From NCBI GenBank assembly GCA_026874595.1, contig CM049311.1:60206453-60270452 (forward strand): a DNA stretch of 64,000 nt, given 5' to 3'. The position numbers were made by a program, and so were the translations under genes. The notes beneath the pieces are model-generated. The model had not been told where the DNA came from. It was given only the letters and a program-made list of their open reading frames with translations, and made no database searches. This stretch comes from Sipunculus nudus. Its lineage: Eukaryota > Annelida > Sipuncula > Golfingiida > Sipunculidae. Positions 50,301-60,700 of the stretch are shown in pieces. Every line of letters begins with the position of its first letter. The stretch's first letter is position 1.

Positions 50301-52035
50301 AAAATAAATCAGTCTGGTTCTGAAGTCTTCCTGCCTACCCTAAAAAGAAACCAGTTTGGCTCAGATGTCTTCCTGCCCACCCTAAAAATAAACCAATCTG
50401 GCTCAGATGTCTTCCTGCCGGCTCTAGGACAACTACCCCCCAGACAATTACCCCCCCGGACAATAATCCCCCAACAATTACCCCCTGGACAATTACCCCC
50501 CAGACAATTACCCCCAGGACAATTACCCCCTTGGAAAACTACCCCCGAGACAACTACCCCCCATACAATTACCCCCCAGTACAATTACCCCCCAGGTATA
50601 ATAACACTTTAAAAGTACACATTGTTCAAACTAAAAGTAAAATATTCTGATTGTAAGTTAAACAAATAACGATGATAATATTTCAAACCAAGTATAGGTG
50701 CATACATCATGTATATTGTAAAAACAGAAAAAAATCCATCATATCAAGTTTTCAGTAGCTGTTTACTAGTTCTAGGCAATGCCTCTCAGATGATTGTATT
50801 GTGTATTGTAAATAAAATTGTAAATATATGGTAAAAAGTCCATTATATGAAATTTGCTTTACATTAGCAAGTTGTAAAAAAAAAGCTTTATAAACCTATG
50901 GTCCATATAACCATCCGCAAGCTTACAATATAATTCCATTCAAAAAGGGAATACCATTCATTCTGATCCATTCTTACCAGTCTCTATAAGTAATATCATA
51001 ATAAGTAATAGCATGATATTATTATCTAAAGTGATTTTTTTTTATTTTTTGTTTGCAATTAATTTTATTTATTTCTTTGGGATTCTGTGCTACTCATTAG
51101 CAACACAGAATATATTTAAATGTATAACGTGTACTTTAAATGTGTAATTTATACCATGGGGGTAATTGTCCAGGGGGTAGTTGTCTGGGGGGTAATTGTA
51201 CTGGGGGGTAATTGCCTGGGGGGTAGGTGTCTGGGGGGTAGCTGTCCGAGGGGGTAATTGTCCTGGGGGGTAATTTTCTGGGGGGTAATTGTCCAGGGGG
51301 TTATTGTCGGGGGGTAATTGTCCGGGGGGTAATTGTCCAGGGGGTAGTTGTCCTGTTGCCCTTCCTGCCCACCCTTAGAATCAGCCAGTCTGGCTCATAT
51401 GCCTTCCTGCCCATCCTAAAAATAAACCAGTCTGGCTCAAATGTCTTCCTACCCACCCTGAGAATCAGCCATCAGTCTTCCTGCCTTGCCCTGCATTTCC
51501 TGACGGTCGTATTTGTATTTAGTATGGTGTATTCTGGCTCGGATGCCATCATGTCCCATCTAGAATCCTATTTGTCAGTATGTGTCCTGAATGTTAACCA
51601 TTGTCTCGATTCCTTTGGCCTGATGGATTTTCTAGCACCATTGTGTAAATTATTGTGTTGTATTTTCTGCATACATTTCTGCATGGTTTGTTTTAAATTA
51701 AAAAATGTTTGATAATACTAAATTTTGTAAACTCGCATTCCAAATTAAACAATTTTAGATTAAATCAAGAGGATTTAATGTTTACTTTTCTTATATCCTC
51801 AGCAAACTTCCATTTACGTAATGGAGCCATTATGTGGAGGATTAACTGGTTGGCGGACACTTCTCCTCGTGGGCTCAGCGCGTCATGCAGTCTCATGGTC
51901 AATTACAAGTATGAACTGAATGCTACAGAACAGAACAGCAAGAACTACATCGAGACCCACTCCATACGAGCATCTCAGCAAGTCATAGACCTTGTAAAGA
52001 AAACACCAATTGTAATGACAGCAGATAAAAGTTGA
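35046..52035 (+). CDS. MLYCD: Malonyl-CoA decarboxylase, ten coding exons
   Basis: Catalyses malonyl-CoA to acetyl-CoA plus CO2, relieving malonyl-CoA inhibition of CPT1 and permitting fatty-acid oxidation; in animals it is found in mitochondria, peroxisomes and cytosol. Exons: 35046-35321, 40430-40591, 42099-42239, 43112-43252, 44782-44934, 45410-45574, 46209-46329, 48276-48434, 49744-49977, 51803-52035. All splice sites are GT-AG and phases agree (0 for the first five introns and the sixth, then 1), giving 594 residues against about 493 in human. The helical N-terminal domain starts near residue 120 ([15 protein letters not shown]). The GNAT-fold catalytic domain carries [16 protein letters not shown] (Ser419, equivalent to human Ser329) and ANFHLRNGA (His521, equivalent to human His423). 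Odd: a long Ser/Pro-rich N-terminus and a C-terminus ending ADKS rather than SKL. The identity is secure; the start codon is not. Confidence 0.95.
35322..40429. other. MLYCD intron 1
   Basis: About 5.1 kb, AT-rich. Holds the inverted dispersed repeat at 38648-38826. No other exon or element is recognised. Confidence 0.5.
38648..38826 (-). repeat. Dispersed repeat, inverted copy of 26670-26855
   Basis: Read in reverse it matches the 26.7-kb copy over about 180 bp, for example GACAGCTGCTGATTG and AAGATGGCTACTTAT. Confidence 0.8.
40430..40591 (+). CDS. MLYCD: MLYCD exon 2
   Basis: Residues 93-146. First half is Pro/Ser-rich ([19 protein letters not shown]); second half, [14 protein letters not shown], aligns with the first helix of the conserved N-terminal domain. 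Acceptor CTTTTCAG, donor GTGAGT, phase 0-0. Confidence 0.85.
40768..41857 (+). mobile_element. Pearl-like element in MLYCD intron 2, 3'-truncated
   Basis: Left end TTTTTAGCTCAGCTGACTTT, hairpin partner AGTCATGCTGAGCTA, then a shortened GTCTGTCTGTCCG microsatellite and about three units of the same family as 19671-21911 (GACCTAGAATC, CTCTGTTACCCATATCC, GGTGGTGCCACC). It lacks the AGCTGAGCATCATGACCC terminus. A C-run inside one unit has grown to 22 (41311-41332). Confidence 0.8.
41858..42046 (+). repeat. 37-bp minisatellite, five units
   Basis: Units start GATTTGAACCAGATACCTTT and continue with an A/T-rich stretch to AAATCCAGAG; unit lengths 36-38 bp. Starts exactly where the pearl-like element breaks off and ends about 50 bp before exon 3. 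Confidence 0.9.
42099..42239 (+). CDS. MLYCD: MLYCD exon 3
   Basis: Residues 147-193 of the model, including [20 protein letters not shown] and the helix [16 protein letters not shown]. Acceptor TATTTCTAG, donor GTAGGA, phase 0-0. Confidence 0.92.
43112..43252 (+). CDS. MLYCD: MLYCD exon 4
   Basis: Residues 194-240, including [17 protein letters not shown] and [13 protein letters not shown], conserved helices of the N-terminal domain. Acceptor CTTCCAG, donor GTAAGT. Confidence 0.93.
43978..44405 (+). repeat. Dispersed repeat in MLYCD intron 4, forward copy
   Basis: Starts TGTTGTCCCCCGCTCCGCAG, then (GTCT/GTCC)n, ATAACTTTCCTAAATATCA, GAGTGTCTGTCTGAAAAT, GACATCTTCAGGGGAAAAT, and ends near GAATTTGCTTGTT. 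A related copy lies inverted at 49123-49502. Likely another non-autonomous element of the pearl/Helitron type because of the GTCC microsatellite and TTGCTTGTT end. Confidence 0.85.
44782..44934 (+). CDS. MLYCD: MLYCD exon 5
   Basis: Residues 241-291, ending with [20 protein letters not shown], which matches the conserved GFLNLxRxTWxSPC segment of the family. Acceptor CCTTGACAG, donor GTACAA. Confidence 0.95.
45410..45574 (+). CDS. MLYCD: MLYCD exon 6
   Basis: Residues 292-346 with [20 protein letters not shown] and [13 protein letters not shown], start of the catalytic GNAT-like domain. Acceptor CAATTACAG, donor GTAAGT. Confidence 0.96.
46209..46329 (+). CDS. MLYCD: MLYCD exon 7
   Basis: Residues 347-386 plus one base; contains [14 protein letters not shown], corresponding to the family's TAIFYSI strand. 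Acceptor TGTTTCAG, donor GTAAAG. Ends in phase 1. Confidence 0.93.
46330..48275. other. MLYCD intron 7
   Basis: AT-rich intron of about 1.9 kb carrying the fold-back element at 47331-47746; nothing else recognised. Confidence 0.6.
47331..47746. mobile_element. Fold-back element (long inverted repeats)
   Basis: Arms of about 190 bp: left GAATACCCCGGAATACTG ... CAATAGAGGGA(A)GGGCTAAATC ... CGTCATCAGAGTA; right is its reverse complement (TACTCTGATGAC ... GATTTAGCCC(A)TCCCTCTATTG ... CAGTATTCCGGGGTATCCC). The loop is about 40 bp. No coding capacity; non-autonomous, superfamily not assigned, TSD unclear. Confidence 0.85.
48276..48434 (+). CDS. MLYCD: MLYCD exon 8, catalytic serine
   Basis: Residues 387-439, with [19 protein letters not shown] and [14 protein letters not shown]; the Ser before PIPGF is the catalytic Ser of the family. 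Phase 1-1. Donor GTAGGT at 48435. Confidence 0.96.
49123..49502 (-). repeat. Dispersed repeat in MLYCD intron 8, inverted copy
   Basis: Reverse complement of the 43978-44405 repeat with moderate divergence, for example ATTTTCAGACAGACACTC and ATTTTCCCCTGAAGATGTC. Confidence 0.85.
49744..49977 (+). CDS. MLYCD: MLYCD exon 9
   Basis: Residues 440-517, including [40 protein letters not shown] and LNPV. It is about eight residues longer than the human segment between Ser329 and His423. Phase 1-1; acceptor CATCACAG, donor GTGAGG. Confidence 0.95.
50200..50419 (+). repeat. 42-bp minisatellite, left part
   Basis: TCTTCCTGCCCACC recurs at 50243, 50284, 50326, 50368 and 50410 with CAGTCTGGCTCAGATG between. 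The array resumes at 51361-51490 after the inserted element. Confidence 0.9.
50420..51360. mobile_element. 941-bp G-rich TIR element with 9-bp TSD (Mutator-like?)
   Basis: Left end GGCTCTAGGACAACTACCCC; right end in reverse GGCAACAGGACAACTACCCC (17 of 20 identical). Arms of about 175-205 bp are made of (GGGGGTAATTGTCC)n-type units, C-rich on the left and G-rich on the right; the centre (50596-51155) is AT-rich and non-coding. It is flanked by CTTCCTGCC at 50411-50419 and 51361-51369. Long TIRs beginning with G and a 9-bp TSD are typical of Mutator-like elements; that assignment is inference. Confidence 0.75.
51803..52035 (+). CDS. MLYCD: MLYCD exon 10, catalytic histidine and C-terminus
   Basis: Residues 518-594. 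[19 protein letters not shown] holds the catalytic His; [15 protein letters not shown] follows, as in the family. The end reads VMTADKS then TGA (52033-52035). Acceptor TATATCCTCAG. Confidence 0.96.
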
Positions 52036-52243
52036 TGAAGCATGAATATCAATCTTATTTAAGATTATATGTTAATATGGTAGAGATGTTGGTATTCTGT
52101 AAGTATATTTAAGTGATAAGGCTAGTCCTAAATGCCCAGTGGTTGGTTATAACTCGTTTTTATACCTTTTTTTAAGACCGATTCTTGAAATTAAACAGTT
52201 CTTAATTCCCTTCAGCAAAATTGGTCTTTGGTGCATATGTCTC

Positions 52244-52537
52244 CAGGGGCATCAATATAGGGGGGGGGGATGGGGGTATATATCCCCCCCACTTTTTGGC
52301 AAGGGGGGATGGTCAATGTAAACACCCCCCCCCCCCAACTATTCAGAGAATATTATTTATATATTTCAAATGAAATATATAAATAAACAGAAATATAGAC
52401 TTTGGTTACATTTATGAGTTTACTATGAAATATTTATATCTAAATGGTTTAGAATTAACATATACCTTATTTTTTAAAACCTTACACTTAATTGATATAT
52501 ATTTGATGTGTCACACAGACAATAAAAGGTAGGTGTT

Positions 52538-52581
<44 letters not shown>

Positions 52582-52690
52582 TAAACAAACACGTCTTTTT
52601 TTATCCAAATTTTGATTACCCTCCCATGCCTGTCATCTCCCCACCCTGCGAGTCATCTCCCCCACCCTTGAAAATAAAATGACGCCACTG
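52244..52690. mobile_element. Non-autonomous hAT-type element with 8-bp TSD
   Basis: 447 bp. Left end CAGGGGCATCAATATAGGGG; right end in reverse CAGTGGCGTCATTTTATTTT. Flanked by perfect direct repeats TATGTCTC at 52236-52243 and 52691-52698, the 8-bp TSD expected of hAT transposons. Internally it has G/C runs and an (AT)n array (52541-52578); no transposase. It lies 209 bp after the MLYCD stop, so probably in its 3' UTR. Confidence 0.85.
52382..52387 (+). terminator. Possible MLYCD poly(A) signal inside the hAT element
   Basis: AATAAA about 350 bp after the stop codon; other AATAAA words lie further on (for example about 53118). Only RNA evidence can tell which is used. Confidence 0.3.
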
Positions 52691-52699
52691 TATGTCTCT

Positions 52700-54637
52700 C
52701 CTAAGTATGAAATTTTTATATTATATTACTTTAATATTAGGTCATAATTTCACAGGCTGTGCTTACAATCCTAATACCATGACACATAGGTCTCATTTTG
52801 TTCAATTGAATAGGTGTAAGAAGTAGTAATCTGCACATTTATAATTGTTAATGTTATTTTATGTGTGCCCTTCGTTGCCTAAACTTTATTATTCATTTTC
52901 AATTGATACTCTAAAAAATACTATGCTGTATGATAATTTTGTGTTAATGTAAAATTTGTAAAATGAAACTAAATATTTAGATACAATTTATAGATGCCGA
53001 GTATGTGGTTTTAACCAAATATTACAATGCAGTTAGAATGAAGGTTTATACTATCATGACTAGTATAGTTAAAGCCACAAGAGGAACATGATGACATGTT
53101 TATTGCACTATTTGGAATAAATAATAGAGCATGGTAGTTAACTTATGTATATTTAAGAATATGAGATTTGTTTAGTAATGTATTTTATAAATATTACCGT
53201 ATGGATATTTAAGAATACGAGGGGTGTTTAGTTATGTATTAAAAAATACTACAGACTCATTTTAATATGAAACTTTATAGACGTTGAAGTAAATGAAATA
53301 TTATTATTACTCTAGCAAAGGTGTATCAGGATAAACCACGACAGGTCCAATTTCATAATTTATTTGATGTTCATCGGCTGGTATGAAATGTTACCTCCTT
53401 TGAAACCATACATTTTATAGCTGGCCCCTGCCAGTGACATCCACAGCCTGGTGCTTCAGGAACTTTTAAGGTATCAGTAATAATGTCCATCTGGTATTCA
53501 CTTTAAACATTTATATGATTTGTGAAGTCTCTTGCTTAATATGAATCTTTAGAAGGTACATTAAAAATGTGATTACACCATCATTTTAGAATAACTAAAG
53601 AAAACGTATAAAATCAACTATGGCAAGAATGACCTGTGTACTGTAGGTGTGACTGTCAAGGTGTTCAATACCCTCTGTCTGTGAATGAACCAAATTTCTA
53701 GCTTCCACTTTGATCTGCTAAGACATTGTTACACATATTCCAGTTTTGTAGGCAGAGACAGGAAAACCTTATGAACTGGACCACTTAGGGGACCACTCAA
53801 AGTCATAATTTTAATGGGTTGATCAACTAAGACATTTAAGACTTACTGGTTTTGATACTGTGGTTGTTGTGTTACACACATGACCATCAGGTGAAGATGA
53901 ACTGTATGTTTATAAATATGAATAAACAGTAATCTGTTGTGTTTTGTTCATAAACGCTCAAGTGTTTACAAGGAGTCTTTTATCATTCCTGTCCTTGGCC
54001 CCTGTCAGGGTCACATGGTCTTCCATATATAGCACACACAAGAGGAAAAACGTCTACTTTCATTACAATGGTGCAATGTCAAACTTAAGGAAAATGACTC
54101 TGATAAAAATGTCAAGTAACAACATAAGAATAAAAGTTAACAAATTGAAATAAAAAATATTTATGTACAAATAACTATAACATCAATATATATATACATA
54201 TAATATATATATATTAAATCAATGGGATACTTTAAATATTGGTATATCATACACAGATGTTTGAAATGTAGTCCCCCCTGGCCAGCTTTCTTCTGTGTTT
54301 GGCAAAACGTGAAGGCTAAGTCCTGGCATGCAAGTGTAACTGTTCATTCATAATCAGAACCAAATTACCCAAGTTTTGATCTGACTGTGTAGGTGGTATT
54401 TTGAAAGCATCTTAGTTTTACGAAATTGTACCTGGCCTTATAAATACATAATTACAATCCTTTATTATTGAAATAATAATATTTACAGTATTCATTGCTG
54501 AACATGTTAGCTAGATAAGTTATCAAACATATTAATGGATGTTAGGTATTTTTTAATTCATTGTATTACAAACAGTTACAAAGTTTATACAATATTCAAT
54601 CAGTTTTATACAATTCTTGACTGCGGGGAAACAGATT
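52700..54637. other. Region between the two convergent genes
   Basis: About 1.9 kb containing the 3' ends of MLYCD (+) and the SKA-like gene (-). No coding sequence recognised. Confidence 0.5.
54460..54466 (-). terminator. Possible poly(A) signal of the SKA-like gene
   Basis: TTTATT on the plus strand (AATAAA on the minus strand) about 170 bp beyond the stop codon at 54638-54640. Confidence 0.35.
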
Positions 54638-54786
54638 TCAAGGCAATCTGAACACTTTTTCCAGACCATTTCCTGTTCCATACTTTAGTCGGGATAATTT
54701 TACAAGTGACAGGAATATGGTGCGAGCTTTTAATGCACCAATGTCACTGCTGAGGTCAGTCTCCATTATGTAGCTGTCTTCAGTAC
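54638..54786 (-). CDS. SKA3: SKA-like final exon
   Basis: Codes TEDSYIMETDLSSDIGALK, ARTIFLSLVKLSRLKYGTGN and GLEKVFRLP, then stop. Beta-strand, helix and hairpin order suits the end of a winged helix. Acceptor in reverse TTATTTTCAG; entry phase 1. Confidence 0.75.
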
Positions 54787-57700
54787 CTGAAAATAAAAGA
54801 ATAATTACTACAATGGCACTCAGTACAGCACATACCTCTGCCAAGGCAAAACTATCCTACAAACAATCAGGCATAGGAGAAAGCATAAACTCCTTGGCTG
54901 GGATAATGAACAACACATAACAAATACTGTGGTTTGCCTTTTGTTCAAATTTGCAATGTTCGCTGAAGTGATATTATTTGGGCAAATAAAAACCATTGTG
55001 ATTATGACACCCCATCTGAACAGGTAACACAAACAGTTATATTGTTGCCTAATTGGCATCTTGCATACATAATCCTTGCCAGTATTGTCTAAAGTTGAAA
55101 GACAACAAGATCGGTATTGTGAATTCAAACAGATCTTCAATTTTTATCCATAAATAGAATATTGATATTATGAAATTTTGATATCAGTATAATTATACTA
55201 TAAGTGTTTTATTTGCCTATATTGGACAAGAATTTCCATTGTTCAGTGTTACAATGGGGGGGGGGGGTTTCAGATTTTGTGCACCTCATAAATAATTTAT
55301 ACAGTATAGTAATTTATGCAATATACTTTTAGTAAGATCATGAAACACTTGCAATACAATGATAACAAGAAAATTTTGAAAATTGTATGAAGCTAACCAC
55401 ATTAAAGCAGTAATTCTGGTTTTGAAAGCCTTCCCTAGGACACATTTTGACCATTGCATGATGTAACATTAGGAAATTGGTTACCTGATGAATTACATTT
55501 ATGTGTGGGTAGGTGTTAGTGTCCACAGCATGTCTGAAGAACAGTTTCAAAGTTTACTGAATCTTGACAAATAAGTCGTAGGTGTGTGAGGATTAAGATG
55601 TCTATTCAAACAAAAAATACTAGTATTTGCTGTTGGGAATCTTAATATTACCTACATATAGAAACCATCCTATCTATCAACCCACCAGTCATACTCTCTG
55701 GTCTTCCAGAAACTGATAATAAATTCAAGATAGTTAAGAGCAGGGAAAAGAATATATCAAAAATATTTATAGTCTTCTTCAAAAGACTTGAATTTCAGCT
55801 CCCAGAAAGGAATATGAAAGACAATTTGTTGTATTTGCTGTTGACGAGTATCCACAGGAGACAATACAAGGTAAAGATACCAATAAGTACATGTTTGGTA
55901 CAGTCTTTCCAGTGGTGCTCATGGTTACTTTATATTTTTTAAAATTATTTTTACCATTTTTTGAACATGTGCCATAACAGATGATGCAGGCTTAAATATG
56001 TGGTACAGTTCAGTTTAATGCTTTGCTAAATGTCACCATGTACAAGTAGTTTTGATCATTGTAAATTATCATTCTTTTGAATACTCATGAGACTTATAGC
56101 CAATCACTGTCTGATTCAGGTGATTTTTGTGAATGTGAACAATGTCCCACCAGATTCAAAATACCAAAATAAGATAGTGTCTTTTGATATTTTAAATAAT
56201 ACTCCATGCAAGGTACTGTGTACAATTCTATCAATGATTATATGATACAAGAACTATCAGATGGTGATATGGGATACAGATGATTTTCCAGCAGGATGTA
56301 GTGACATGATGATATAAACTGTGAGATTAGATTATCTGGGTGGTATGCCTATATTAAAAATCTGTTCAGCAGGGTTACCCGGTTAGCTGTGTACATATGC
56401 TGCAGTTAAATCCTAGTGCGGTAATGTTAAATTATCTGAAGCATGAATTAATGATTGATAATTATCTGATCTATAAATGTATGGCAATTAATAATTAGAG
56501 CAGTAGGACTGAATTACCTTGTGTATAAATGTGTGGAAATAGTGTTTATGATGTTTATATACCAAAATGATGAAAAATATTGTAACAAACCTACTGTTAC
56601 CTTTGTAATGTTAAAAACATGTTACATCTATAGCTATAGAGAATATTATACAGTGCTTTGTGAAAGGGAAACAAACATTTACAAATCAGAAAATGTTCAT
56701 TTTGCATCTACAGTATACTAAATAAGGGGGAAAATTAAAATGAAAATCTACTGGATAATTAAGTCCAAGTAAGCTGAGGGTAAAAATTTTAGCTTCCATT
56801 GGATTGGTACTTACCTGAAATGAGATAGAACAATGAAAATGACAATAGTTTATTACTGTCTAACTTAATCTATCACTGACCAGTACTCACTGATTAAAAT
56901 AACACTGATACTATAAAGTTATAAGTAAACATTATGATACAATCACAATCATGTGCCAAGGTACAACATGAAATGACCAAAACCCAATGCAGATATTGAG
57001 AAAATGAAATAAAATTGTATCATATCCAGTACCCAAAGGTGCTATAATTAAACATTTATTGAGTATTCTACCCCACCACCTGGTGACTTTACCCACCAAA
57101 TGGTTGCCCTCTTGCTTCTTTGGCTGAAGTGTAAAAGAGCAATTTTTTTTTAAACACAGAACTGTCCTACTTATCAGCAAGGTTGAATTGTCAGATACTC
57201 ATATGGCATATAGAAACTGTAAACCAAAAGCATCTTTTACATTAACTAAATATATCTCCCTCTTATTCATCTTAATAAAAGTTTCCCAAAATTCATAATG
57301 AAGTACTTTGACAATTTTTAAGCATTGCAGTATTCACAGATTGAAAAAAACACTCTCCAGTCTACTTGAGCAGTGGTTAACTGTTGCGTTAATTCTATAA
57401 ATCCTTTCACATGACCACTGCTTGGTACAGAATGTTTGCGGAGTTTTGCCACCAGGTGGTCAGCACAAGGCCATGTATGTTCAGACCAATAAGAGGTGGG
57501 TTTCACACTGTGCATGCAGGTTTTGAAACCTGTCATATCCTGCCCTTGGTGGTCTGAATGGTCTTAGTCCTGTTCCAAGCATCTGGTGGTTAAACCCAGC
57601 AAACCATCCTATAGCAAACATTGTTTATGTTAAAGGAGTTATATAATGAATACAGCATATAACCACTGCTGAAGAAGTGTTATGGCGGTTGGAGACATAA

Positions 57701-60700
57701 TTTTAGGAAAGAGTCAAGTAATACTTTTACTGTCATACAATTCTGATTTTATAAAGACAATTAGATATTGCCCAATTTAATCTGTAAACCTCCAGCACCT
57801 TTAGTTTTATCACCATTTTATTTTATCACCTGTTTTGCTTTTTAGTAACATCAAGTTCAAATTAGAAACAATTGAAATGATTTATTATTATTTTTCATTT
57901 CCATTAAACAGTAACTGAAAACAAATCACATATTGTGTTGATAACTACTAACACTGTGTAATCCATTATATGTAATGCAATCTGATAATCTGTCACAGGT
58001 TGTGTGTATTGAGCACTAAATGAATACAAGATTGTACTGAAGAGGTATTTTCGTAGTCAATCAGAAGACATGTTTATGTTCCTCATTATTCATGATTCAG
58101 GTGAATTCAGAAATTGTAAAAATCTATAGATCTTTACTTTTGAGAATGTTATTATATTTTAAGTTTATTATGAACAACATGGAACAGGTAAACATATCTA
58201 CTGAAGAATATACTGCTGGTCATGCAGGACTTCATATAACACATGTTATCACTGAAAGCTATTAAAACTACTACAAAAATATCTTACCTTGTATCTGAAT
58301 TCATGTTAGGTATAAAATAAATCTTATATTGTCATAATTTTTCATTTAAACTGACTTAATGCACACAATTCAACCAATACAATTAACTTATTTGATGTAT
58401 CGGTAACTGATGAAAGTTGGTTCATGAATTATTCAAATCATGTCTCTAATATAAATGAATAAATAAAAAAATTAAGGTTCATAAATTTAAGCTTTACCTG
58501 CACCTTAGACCTCAGAATTTCAAGCCCTGTTCAGGCTTCAGAATGATAAATGGTCCCATGTTTGACTAAAAGCAGCTTTAAATGTCACTCACCTTGACGG
58601 CGCTGCCATAGGATGTTGTTAATCTTGTTAATGCTGTCGTTTATGAGGTCATAGCTAAGATGACGACGAATGTAGTTTGGCAAGCTGGTGTACTCATCTT
58701 CACCTAGTGATGCTATCCTGGAGAAAAAATGTCACTGTGAACCACTGTGATGTTGACATCTGATAAACCTGATCTCTCTTTCTGTTTTGTTAAAATTCTC
58801 CATTCATAACTGATCATGTAGATATTTTAAATTATTAAAAGTGATATAGAATTAACAGTGGAGGTAGAACTGAAGTTGGAATTGTGGAGATACAATTAAA
58901 ACTGTAGATACTTGAAAATAAAACTACAGTGTGGATATGCCTGGAATTGAAACTGTGATTTAGAATAACTAGGGACCCATGAGTCTCGACACTCAGCTGA
59001 ATTTGTCACTAAGGATAGGTTTATGGGCTTTTTTATGGGTCCTGTGACCAGCTTGAAGCCAACCTGTTATCATCCATAAACTAATTTGTAAATGGATTGG
59101 CCCAGTGACCTTGATCTTTAACCTAGCGACCCAAAAATCAAAAGGAACCATCCCCTGTTGAAAGTGCGCCATGTGGAAGACAGAAGGTTTGGGACAAAAA
59201 GTTTTGCTTAAAATGCATCCACAATCTTTTTAAAGAAGTGTGTCCTGTGACCTTGACCTTTGACCTCATGACCCCAAAATCAGTTCTTACTTTCATGGTG
59301 GGTCATACATAAGTCAAGTTTGTAATCCATATTTCATATGCAAACTGGAGGTATTATCTAGATACTATGTTGACAGATGGCCTCTGGGACCTTGACCTTT
59401 GACCTTGTGACCCGAAAATCCATATGTTTTTCCCACTATTGGCACGTGAGCAATATCTGGACGATGGAAGGTTTGGGATGAAATGTTTGTCTAAAATTAC
59501 ATACAGTCTTTTTTAAGAAGTGGGTCCCTTGACCTTTGACCTCATGACCCCAAAATCAAAAAGGTTCTTACATTATTGGTGGGTCATATATATGTCAAGT
59601 TTGAACCCAATATGTCAATCAAAACTGGAGTTATCATCTGGAAACAAATATGCGGACAGATGGCCCCCTTTGACCTGTGACCCCAAAATCAATCAGGTTC
59701 TTTCCCCTATTAGCAGGTCAGCTATTTGTACAAGATGGAAGGTTTGGGATGAAAAGTTTGGCTGAAAATGCATCCACAAACTTTCTAAATATGTTGGTCC
59801 TGTGACCTTAACCTCTGACCTCATGACACCAAAATCAATAGAGTTTTTGAGCAAGAGGATGGCCAAATATAAGTTTAAAATTCATATATCAATCCGAACT
59901 CGAGTTATCATCAGGGAACAAATTTGATGGACATACAGAAAATAAACAGACGGACATACAGGGTGATTAATATAGGGCATCTGCTTATTCAAGCAGGGAG
60001 CTAATAAACAAGGTTTCAGGATGCAGATAAAACCACAGCTGAGAATCTGTTTGTATCAATATAAATTGGTCAACATGAGGAAAAATGCATCGAATATAGA
60101 ACAAGGCCTACAGGCATAATGGAAACCTGTACAATGGCTTATACATCAGGTATGCTGCTTCCATGACAACATGCTTGACCATTATTTGAAAGTCCTTGAT
60201 TAATTTTCAAGAACATGTGTGACATGCACATGTACAATGCAATTACTAAACATTATAAACTGAAGTACAAGCACCAGTTACACAAACATCACTCCTGAAA
60301 TACTGGCATGGAAATACACAACACAAAATGAGTGTAGGTTGTGCCACTAGTCTGGTGTACAAGAAAGCCACTGAAGATGTATGGACATGTAAAATTTGAG
60401 GCAGATACTTCAAACCACTCTTGTGCCATGTGCACAGACGTATGAAACCCAAAACTATTGTAGGTGGCACCACAAGTCTTGTATATGACAAAGCTATCTG
60501 AGATGTATAAATATGCCAAATTTCAGGATGATATATCAAATCCCTCCTGAGAAATAAGAAGGGACGTACACTATGCAAAAATTATTGTAGGTGGTGACAC
60601 TAGTCTTGTATACGAGAAAGCCTTAAAAGATGCATGAACAAGTCAAAAGTTTAGGCCAATATATCAAACCTCTCTCTTGAGTCAAATGAACTGGCTGACC

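Larger units (their letters stand above)
49978..51802. other. MLYCD intron 9
   Basis: Contains a 42-bp minisatellite split by a 941-bp G-rich-TIR element, described separately; the remainder is AT-rich. Confidence 0.7.

Noticed and set aside
50309-50584. Minus-strand frame with GGNCPGGNC repeats resembling a low-complexity structural protein
   Set aside because: It is the G-rich TIR of the element at 50420-51360 read in one frame.
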